A stretch of DNA of 5,866 nucleotides from Oscillospiraceae bacterium (lineage in GTDB: Bacteria; Bacillota; Clostridia; Oscillospirales; Ruminococcaceae). The translations under genes and the position numbers were made by a program. Of this stretch, positions 1 through 4,186 are shown in pieces. Location of the stretch: the NCBI GenBank assembly GCA_014858325.1, contig RKCM01000038.1, positions 1-5,866 of the forward strand, written 5' to 3'. Numbering within the stretch: position 1 is the first letter of the stretch; every line of letters starts with the position of its first letter. The notes beneath the pieces were generated by a model that did no database searches, was not told the origin of the DNA, and saw only the letters and a list, made by a program, of their open reading frames with translations.

Positions 1-1
1 C

Positions 2-43
2 AACAAAAAAGTGGATGTGCAGCTTGCACATCCACTTTTTGTT
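2..43 (-). terminator. Rho-independent terminator after upp
   Basis: A perfect 15-bp stem (6-20 with 26-40) encloses a 5-nt loop at 21-25. Read on the minus strand it ends in a run of six T (10 down to 5) followed by GTTG. It lies about 100 bp beyond the upp stop codon and is the first U-tailed hairpin there, so it probably ends the tsaE-tsaB-rpiB-upp transcript. The plus-strand reading also ends in TTTTTGTTT, so it could work in both directions and serve a convergent gene to the left of the window. Confidence 0.85.
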
Positions 44-51
44 TGGTTGAG

Positions 52-146
52 AACCTCTCAGGCGCTTCGCGCCAGCTCCCCTAGCAGGGGAGCCAAGGCT
101 TGCCTTTCCTATTCGGAGAGGTGGCTGCGAAGCAGACGGAGAGGTT
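52..146. repeat. Multi-hairpin intergenic repeat, copy A
   Basis: This is the first of two related structured elements; the other is at 826-938. An 8-bp outer stem (52-59 with 139-146) encloses four hairpins: 61-65/69-73, 75-81/87-93, 103-109/115-121 (one G-U pair on the plus-strand RNA) and 125-128/132-135. The two copies share the motifs CCTCTCAGGCGC, CCAGCTCCCC, GGGGAGCCAAGGC and CGGAGAGG in the same order and orientation. The element abuts the upp stop codon, so it forms the start of the upp 3' untranslated region. It has no coding capacity and no U-tract of its own. From memory, similar elements are common between genes in Faecalibacterium-like bacteria, but this was not checked. Confidence 0.8.
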
Positions 147-773
147 TTATTTGGTTCCGTAGATACGGTCGCCGGCATCGCCCAGACCGGGGACGATGTA
201 GCCGTTCTCGTTCAGGTGGTCGTCCTTGGCACCCAGATAGATGTCCACGTCGGGGTGGGCATTGTGCAAAGCATCGATGCCTTCCGGGGCACCGATCAGG
301 CCGATGAACTTGATCCGCTTGGCGCCGTGCTTCTTGATCTGAGAGATGGCGTCGATGGCGCTGCCGCCGGTGGCCAGCATGGGGTCCAGCACCAGCACAT
401 CCCGCTCGGCGATGTCGGCGGGCAGCTTGCAGAAGTACTCCACCGGCTGCAGGGTGGTCTCATCGCGGTACAGGCCGATGAAGCCTACCTTGGCAGCGGG
501 CAGCAGGGTGAGCATACCGTCCAGCATACCCATACCGGCGCGGAGGATGGGCACCAGAGCCAGCTTGCGGCCTGCCAGCACCTTGGTCTTGGCCATGGTG
601 ATGGGGGTCTCGATCTCTACCTCTTCCAGAGGCAGGTCACGGGTGGCCTCGTAGCACAGCAGGGTGGCGATCTCACCGACGAGGTCGCGGAACTCCTTGG
701 TGCCGGTCTGTTTGTTGCGCAGCAGGCTGATCTTGTGCTGCAGCAGGGGGTGCTCAACGATCATGGGGGTCAT
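147..773 (-). CDS. upp: Uracil phosphoribosyltransferase
   Basis: The product (208 aa, the usual family length) makes UMP from uracil and PRPP in the cytoplasm, the main uracil salvage reaction. Visible signatures are VPILRAGMGM (74-83), GLYRDE (100-105), the PRPP-binding loop DPMLATGGSA (130-139) and the uracil-binding C-terminal segment GYIVPGLGDAGDR (191-203), ending in IYGTK. The ATG at 773 is chosen because AAGGAG lies 9 nt upstream (788-783); the second Met (codon 4) has no better site. The gene lies 172 bp downstream of rpiB on the same strand. I saw no convincing promoter and no U-tailed terminator in that gap, so read-through from rpiB is likely. RpiB supplies ribose-5-P, the precursor of PRPP, which makes the pairing sensible. 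Confidence 0.97.
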   Translation of the reverse strand: MTPMIVEHPLLQHKISLLRNKQTGTKEFRDLVGEIATLLCYEATRDLPLEEVEIETPITMAKTKVLAGRKLALVPILRAGMGMLDGMLTLLPAAKVGFIGLYRDETTLQPVEYFCKLPADIAERDVLVLDPMLATGGSAIDAISQIKKHGAKRIKFIGLIGAPEGIDALHNAHPDVDIYLGAKDDHLNENGYIVPGLGDAGDRIYGTK

Positions 774-825
774 AACAACACGCTCCTTCTATATTTGATG
801 CTTTTTGGATACTTTTTAACGGGTC

Positions 826-938
826 CGCCCTCTCAGGCGCTCACGCGCCAGCTCCCCCAAAGGGGGAGCCAAGGCGTATCGGTAAGGCTCTTGCCTCTCC
901 CTTTGGGAGAGGTGTCACCGCAGGTGACGGAGAGGGCG
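826..938. repeat. Multi-hairpin intergenic repeat, copy B
   Basis: This is the second and better paired copy of the element at 52-146. A perfect 9-bp outer stem (826-834 with 930-938) encloses four hairpins: 836-840/845-849, 851-858/862-869 (8 bp, AAA loop), 894-901/905-912 (8 bp, TTT loop) and 914-919/923-928 (6 bp, GCA loop). It is 16 nt longer than copy A between the shared CCTCTC and GAGAGG ends. The extra bases lie in the central unpaired part (870-893), where AAGGC occurs twice (871-875 and 884-888). It starts 7 nt after the rpiB stop codon, within the rpiB-upp gap. The rest of that gap (774-825) is AT-rich and holds the upp ribosome binding site. Confidence 0.82.
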
Positions 939-945
939 AGCCACT

Positions 946-1392
946 TTATCTGTTTTCAATGGCCATCAGCTTGGCGATGCGCTTTTCGTGGCGGCCGCCC
1001 TCAAACTCGGTGTTGAGGAAGAGGTCCACCAGCTGGCAGGCAAGGCCGGGGCCCACCACGCGTCCGCCCATGCACAGGGCATTGGCGTCGTTGTGGCGGC
1101 GGGTATACTCGCAGCTGAAGCTGTCGGAGCAGCAGCAGGCGCGGATGCCCTTGACCTTGTTGGCAGCCATGCTGATGCCCACGCCAGTGCCGCAGAACAG
1201 CAGTGCCTTGCTGCACTCGCCGCTGACGACGGCGTCGCAGGCGGGCAGAGCCATATCCGGGTAATCGACGCTGGCGGTGCTGTGGGTGCCGTAGTCGATG
1301 TACTCCAGCCCCAGCTCCTCCAGATGGGCCTTCACGGCCTCTTTCAGTTCAAATCCGCCGTGGTCGGCGGCCAAAGCGATGGGTTTAGCCAT
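946..1392 (-). CDS. rpiB: Ribose-5-phosphate isomerase B (RpiB/LacAB family)
   Basis: The product (148 aa, normal for the family) interconverts ribose-5-phosphate and ribulose-5-phosphate in the non-oxidative pentose phosphate pathway. Signatures are AADHGG near the N-terminus (Asp10/His11, phosphate and substrate contacts), DYPD (43-46), the catalytic cysteine loop FCGTGVG (Cys67) followed by SMAANK, and RRHNDANALCMGGR with His100, the residue that opens the ring in characterised RpiB. The ATG at 1392 is preferred over an in-frame ATG 19 codons upstream because AAAGGA lies 8 nt before it and homology begins there. The start overlaps the end of tsaB by 8 bp and its ribosome binding site is inside tsaB, so coupling is likely. 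A related sugar isomerase such as LacB or an allose-phosphate isomerase is less likely, as there are no sugar-operon neighbours. Three cysteines in a row (86-88) are unusual. Confidence 0.95.
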   Translation of the reverse strand: MAKPIALAADHGGFELKEAVKAHLEELGLEYIDYGTHSTASVDYPDMALPACDAVVSGECSKALLFCGTGVGISMAANKVKGIRACCCSDSFSCEYTRRHNDANALCMGGRVVGPGLACQLVDLFLNTEFEGGRHEKRIAKLMAIENR

Positions 1393-2128
1393 GGTTTGTT
1401 TCCTTTCCGTTTGCGTTTGCTTCGGTGTTGGCAGCGGCCTGGGCGGCAAGGCGCTCGGCGCGTTCCCGCTCGGCCTGGCTCAGGCGGTGGTAATCCGGCA
1501 GCAGTGCCTCGGGCAGCACGGTCTCGCCGCGCTGGGCCATGAGCTTTGCCACCCGGGCCACGCCTGCGGCCCGGCCGCCCCGCAGTTCCGGCGGTACATT
1601 CAGCACGCCGGGCTCTGCGCCGTATTTATTATAGCACAGATAGGCCCCATCACCAACAAAAAACAGGGGCTTTTTGCAAGTTTTTACAAAGTCGGCCAGG
1701 TCGCTCACGGCCCGGGCGTCGTCTTCCATCAGCCGCTCCTGGGTGGCAAGGTCGAACGCAGCGCTGTACACCTGCTGGCGGCGGGCGTCCAGCGCACAGA
1801 GGACGGTGCCCTCGCCGGTATGGCAGGCGGCCAGTGCCTCCAGCGTGGAGACGGGCGCGCAGAGGGTCTCCCGGGGGAAGGCCATCCCCTTCACGGCGGC
1901 AAGGCCGATGCGCAGGCCGGTAAAGCTGCCGGGCCCGGCGTTGACGCCAAACAGGTCGATGTCGGCGCAGCTCTTGCTGCACTGCTTCAAGCAGGCGTCC
2001 ACCAGCGGCATCAGGGTCTCGCTGTGGGTCATGCCCGCGTCCAGATAGCACTCGTACAGCAGGCGGTCATCCTGCAAAAGGGCCACGCCCGCCGTTTTTC
2101 CGGCGGTATCCACGGCTAAGATATTCAT
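1385..2128 (-). CDS. tsaB: TsaB, tRNA N6-threonylcarbamoyladenosine (t6A) biosynthesis partner
   Basis: TsaB (247 aa) is an inactive paralogue of the TsaD kinase-like fold. It binds TsaD and, with TsaE, supports transfer of threonylcarbamoyl to A37 of ANN-decoding tRNAs. The N-terminal MNILAVDTA and the stretch AGPGSFTGLRIGL followed by AAVKG (64-81) are the family's hallmarks. The first ~100 residues are well conserved in type; the C-terminal part is less so and ends in a charged, Ala/Asn-rich tail. The ATG at 2128 shares an ATGA with the tsaE stop codon, and a GAGGGGG site lies 7 nt upstream (2142-2136). An in-frame extension to 2290 would run through tsaE and looks like shadow sequence, rich in Arg, His and Pro. 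Its stop lies 8 bp inside rpiB. TsaD and RimI, often neighbours of TsaB, are not in this window. Confidence 0.95.
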   Translation of the reverse strand: MNILAVDTAGKTAGVALLQDDRLLYECYLDAGMTHSETLMPLVDACLKQCSKSCADIDLFGVNAGPGSFTGLRIGLAAVKGMAFPRETLCAPVSTLEALAACHTGEGTVLCALDARRQQVYSAAFDLATQERLMEDDARAVSDLADFVKTCKKPLFFVGDGAYLCYNKYGAEPGVLNVPPELRGGRAAGVARVAKLMAQRGETVLPEALLPDYHRLSQAERERAERLAAQAAANTEANANGKETNHG

Positions 2129-2550
2129 AGGTCCACCCCCTCGATGGTGATGCGGCGGGTGTTTTCGTCCACCCGTTGGATGTCCACCCGGATGGGGTCT
2201 TCGGGCGCGAGGAGGTCGGCGAAGTTTTCGCTCCACTCGCAGGCCACGATGGCCCCCTGATCCAGATAATCGTAAAAACCGGCGGCGCACAGGTCGTTCT
2301 CGGTGGAGATGCGGTAGAGGTCAAAGTGGGCCAGCGGGCGGGGGCCGCGATAGTAGTTCACGATGGCAAAGGTGGGGCTGCTGACCGGGTCGGTGCAGCC
2401 GAGGCCCTCGGCCAGCCCCTCGCAAAAGGCCGTCTTGCCCGCGCCAAGGCCGCCCGTAAAGGCGATGAGGGCCCCATCGGCGAGCCTGCCCGCCATCTTC
2501 CGGCCCAGGGCCACCGTCTCGGCCCGGGAATGGGTGATAAATTCAGACAT
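2125..2550 (-). CDS. tsaE: TsaE, t6A biosynthesis ATPase
   Basis: TsaE (141 aa, usual length) is a small P-loop ATPase that works with TsaB-TsaD in the t6A37 tRNA modification and is required for its turnover in bacteria. Visible motifs are the Walker A GGLGAGKT (33-40), SPTF (58-61), HFDLYR (75-80) and the EW pair at 105-106 in ACEWSEN, all typical of the family. The ATG at 2550 has GAGGT 8 nt upstream (2563-2559). It is the first gene of its unit. A good promoter lies at 2598-2626, and only a hairpin stands between promoter and gene. Its stop codon overlaps the tsaB start by 4 bp, the usual arrangement for these partners. Confidence 0.96.
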   Translation of the reverse strand: MSEFITHSRAETVALGRKMAGRLADGALIAFTGGLGAGKTAFCEGLAEGLGCTDPVSSPTFAIVNYYRGPRPLAHFDLYRISTENDLCAAGFYDYLDQGAIVACEWSENFADLLAPEDPIRVDIQRVDENTRRITIEGVDL

Positions 2551-2565
2551 AAGATCTTACCTCAC

Positions 2566-2597
2566 AAAAAAGGGACGGCAGGTTTCTGCCATCCCTT
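2566..2597 (-). terminator. Terminator of the peptidase-like gene, overlapping the tsaE start region
   Basis: On the minus strand a 12-bp stem with one G-U pair (2597-2586 with 2581-2570) and a 4-nt loop runs into TTTTTT. It lies 33 bp after the stop codon of the upstream minus-strand gene (2630-3883), so it should end that transcript. The -10 element of the tsaE promoter abuts its base, and the predicted tsaE start point (about 2591) falls inside the first arm. The tsaE mRNA would therefore keep only a shortened stem of about 7 bp. Confidence 0.8.
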
Positions 2598-2626
2598 AGT
2601 ATAAACGATTTCGCGCCAAAGTGCAA
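2598..2626 (-). promoter_or_regulatory. Promoter for tsaE-tsaB-rpiB(-upp)
   Basis: TTGCAC (2626-2621) and TATACT (2603-2598) are separated by exactly 17 bp, a strong match to the housekeeping sigma consensus. The -35 element begins 4 bp after the stop codon of the upstream gene. Predicted transcription start is near 2591. No other promoter-like pair was seen between the preceding gene and tsaE. Confidence 0.75.
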
Positions 2627-2629
2627 TCC

Positions 2630-3883
2630 TCAGGCTGCCGCCTGCAGCGCAGCGGCACGGTTGGCGGCGGGCACGCTGAGCGCGGCCTGACTGCTGCCGT
2701 ACAGCACCGCATAGGAAGCGGCGGCATGGGGCCGCAGACCGCCCTGCGAGCGGTACCAGACCAGATCGTCCTCGCCGTAGGTGGCCTTGGCGTGCTCCAG
2801 CGCCGCACCGATGTTCTGCCCCAGGATGAGGTGGTTGACCGTATCCCAGAGCATACTGCGGGAGTAGACGGTGTAGACGTTGTTCACATAGCCAACCACA
2901 GCGCTGGCCCCGCCGGAAAGCAGCGCGTCTGCCATGGCGTTGTCCTCGCTGCCGTCCACGCCGAGGAACTCGCAGGTCTCGGAGTAGACGATGGTATTGG
3001 CCAGCTTGCCGCCTTTGTAGGCGTTGCGGAAGAAATCCGCCGTGATGCAGTAATGGCCGTTTACCTTGATGATGCGGTGGCCCAGCAGGTCAAAGCCGTA
3101 GCGCAGGTCCTTCGAGAAGGTGGACTCCTCCGTCAGCAGGATGATGGGGGTGGTGCGGGTGCGCTTCCAGAAGCGGCCGGTGGTGTAGGTGTAGTAGCTG
3201 CCGTGGGTGCTCAGAACGCTCAGGTCGTTGTCGCCCATCTTTTTGAGGTCCGCCACCGTCACCGCCGTGTTGATCTTCGTCTCCAGCCCCATGGCCGACC
3301 AGAAACCCTTCATATAAGAGTAATAGGGGTAGCGGGAGCTGTTGATGGTGTTATCAAAGGCGTAGTAGATGGTGGCTTTGCCAAAGGGCCCGTCCATCTG
3401 GTTTTCGTGGTGGATGCTGGAGCGGCTGTACTGCATCTCGGCGCCGAGGTCGGGCGGCAGCTGCAGCTCCACGCTGGGGTCCACGGCGTTTTCGGCGTCC
3501 AGGTCCTCGTCCATGGGGTCCTCCAGCCAGATGCCGCCCAGCACGCCGCAGGGATAGGAGAAGCTGACCAGCTTGTCCTCCGCGTCCAGATGGATGGACC
3601 CTGCCGAGACGAGCCCCTCCTGCACCAGCGCAAAGAGCTCGGCCACGGCGGCCTGCTGCCGCTGGTCCGGGTCCATGGCGGCGTAGGCGTCGCTGCCGGT
3701 CAGGGCCGTTACAGCGGCGTCCGTCTGCTGCATCTCCCGGACGTCGGCAGAGCTGAGGGTCTCGGCGGCAGGCGCTGCTGTTTCCCCGGGCTGCTCCGCA
3801 AAAGCCGCCGCCGGGAAGGCCGTGCTCACCAGAAGCATCACTGCGCACAGGGCGCAGAGGATGCGATGCTTTGTTTGCTTCAT
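2630..3883 (-). CDS. Secreted protein, probable clan CD (gingipain/CHAT-like) cysteine peptidase
   Basis: The 417-aa product begins with a signal peptide: basic MKQTKHR, a hydrophobic core (9-23) and a likely cut after AAAFA (25-29). Residues 30-160 look like a propeptide or N-terminal domain, with a very acidic patch at 121-138. The core has LSVLSTHGSYY (221-231, His227-Gly228), and then VYSETCEFLG (299-308, Cys304) followed by ALLSGGASAVVGYV (320-333). A hydrophobic strand ending in His-Gly, then a second strand ending in Cys, then a Gly/Ala-rich segment is the order seen in clan CD peptidases such as gingipain (C25) and CHAT proteins. The Ala-rich C-terminus has no LPXTG motif or membrane anchor, so release into the medium or wall is expected. 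GGAGGA lies 11 nt before the ATG. The gene has its own promoter and terminator. I do not recognise the exact family; peptidase activity is inferred from the motif pair, and the substrate is unknown. Confidence 0.7.
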   Translation of the reverse strand: MKQTKHRILCALCAVMLLVSTAFPAAAFAEQPGETAAPAAETLSSADVREMQQTDAAVTALTGSDAYAAMDPDQRQQAAVAELFALVQEGLVSAGSIHLDAEDKLVSFSYPCGVLGGIWLEDPMDEDLDAENAVDPSVELQLPPDLGAEMQYSRSSIHHENQMDGPFGKATIYYAFDNTINSSRYPYYSYMKGFWSAMGLETKINTAVTVADLKKMGDNDLSVLSTHGSYYTYTTGRFWKRTRTTPIILLTEESTFSKDLRYGFDLLGHRIIKVNGHYCITADFFRNAYKGGKLANTIVYSETCEFLGVDGSEDNAMADALLSGGASAVVGYVNNVYTVYSRSMLWDTVNHLILGQNIGAALEHAKATYGEDDLVWYRSQGGLRPHAAASYAVLYGSSQAALSVPAANRAAALQAAA

Positions 3884-3905
3884 CTTTTTTCTTATCCTCC
3901 AAGAA

Positions 3906-3928
3906 AGCGCGGCCCCCCGGCCGGCGCT
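3906..3928 (-). other. GC-rich hairpin in the leader of the peptidase-like gene
   Basis: The predicted leader of this gene is about 110 nt long (3994 to 3884). Just before the GGAGGA ribosome site, AGCGC and GGC pair with GCC and GCGCT with one bulged C (8 bp in total) around a G-rich loop. No U-tract follows, so it is not a classical terminator. It may affect translation or mRNA stability, or be chance in GC-rich DNA. Confidence 0.35.
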
Positions 3929-4000
3929 CTCTTCCCACGCGGCAGGCCCCGGGGGATTCCCATACCCGGCCTCACAAATGCTCCGCGTTGTTCTTCTCCC

Positions 4001-4029
4001 ATTTTAGAGAGTCCCGGGGGCTTTGTCAA
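4001..4029 (-). promoter_or_regulatory. Promoter for the secreted peptidase-like gene
   Basis: TTGACA (4029-4024) and TAAAAT (4006-4001) are 17 bp apart: a perfect -35 and a one-mismatch -10. The predicted start is near 3994. This is one of the strongest sigma-70/sigma-A type matches in the window, which suggests steady expression unless it is repressed. Confidence 0.8.
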
Positions 4030-4038
4030 GCATTCCCG

Positions 4039-4078
4039 GCGGATTTTGCAAAGCTGTCACAGGATGTGAAAAATCCGC
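4039..4078. promoter_or_regulatory. Nested inverted repeat between divergent promoters (possible operator)
   Basis: GCGGATTTT (4039-4047) and AAAATCCGC (4070-4078) form a perfect 9-bp inverted repeat. Inside it TCAC (4057-4060) and GTGA (4066-4069) form a second one around AGGAT. It lies 9 bp upstream of the peptidase -35 and 6 bp upstream of the SEDS -35, so neither promoter transcribes it. A regulator binding site shared by the two genes is a reasonable guess. No regulator gene is in the window. Confidence 0.4.
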
Positions 4079-4084
4079 GCCGTC

Positions 4085-4113
4085 TTGCGCAGAAATGTTC
4101 CATGCGCTATAAT
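4085..4113 (+). promoter_or_regulatory. Promoter for the SEDS-family gene
   Basis: TTGCGC (4085-4090) and a perfect TATAAT (4108-4113) are 17 bp apart. The predicted start is near 4120, giving a 67-nt leader to the TTG start at 4187. The open frame extends back to a TTG that is part of this -35 element, so that upstream start cannot be used from this promoter. Confidence 0.8.
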
Positions 4114-4140
4114 ACAGTTATTATGGGGTTTTGTGCCCCG

Positions 4141-4161
4141 CCGGGCGGAGGATGCGCCCGG
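4141..4161 (+). other. Leader hairpin upstream of the SEDS gene
   Basis: A perfect 7-bp GC stem, CCGGGCG (4141-4147) with CGCCCGG (4155-4161), lies in the predicted leader, 25 nt before the TTG start. GGGG (4125-4128) and CCCC (4136-4139) could form a smaller hairpin before it. There is no U-tract directly after the stem. A role in translation control is possible but unproven. Confidence 0.4.
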
Positions 4162-4186
4162 TCCTGCAAAGAAAGGCGGTGCTTTT

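Noticed and set aside
52..938. CRISPR array or transposon ends as an explanation for the two repeats
   Set aside because: There are only two copies, each is itself a multi-hairpin unit, they flank a normal upp gene, and no cas or transposase gene is present. A composite element carrying upp is not supported because both copies have the same orientation and no target-site duplication was seen.
216..1016. Open frame of 266 codons on the plus strand across upp, repeat copy B and the end of rpiB
   Set aside because: It is antisense to two well-recognised genes and crosses the repeat; composition is typical of a shadow frame.
1393..1449. Longer rpiB start, 19 codons upstream of the chosen ATG
   Set aside because: The extra residues are read from tsaB sequence in another frame, do not resemble RpiB, and the chosen ATG has a well-spaced AAAGGA.
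2557..2592. Tiny minus-strand reading frame (MAETCRPFFVR) at the predicted 5' end of the tsaE mRNA
   Set aside because: It would have to be leaderless and consists of the terminator hairpin and its U-tract, so the frame is probably chance. It would matter only if the RNA start mapped exactly to 2592.
2621..4069. Open frame of 482 codons on the plus strand opposite the secreted peptidase-like gene
   Set aside because: It is a shadow of a GC-rich gene: its product is rich in Val, Gly, His and Gln with no domain pattern, it runs through both the tsaE-side promoter region and the divergent promoter, and it lacks a ribosome site. The opposite strand has a signal peptide, motifs, promoter and terminator.
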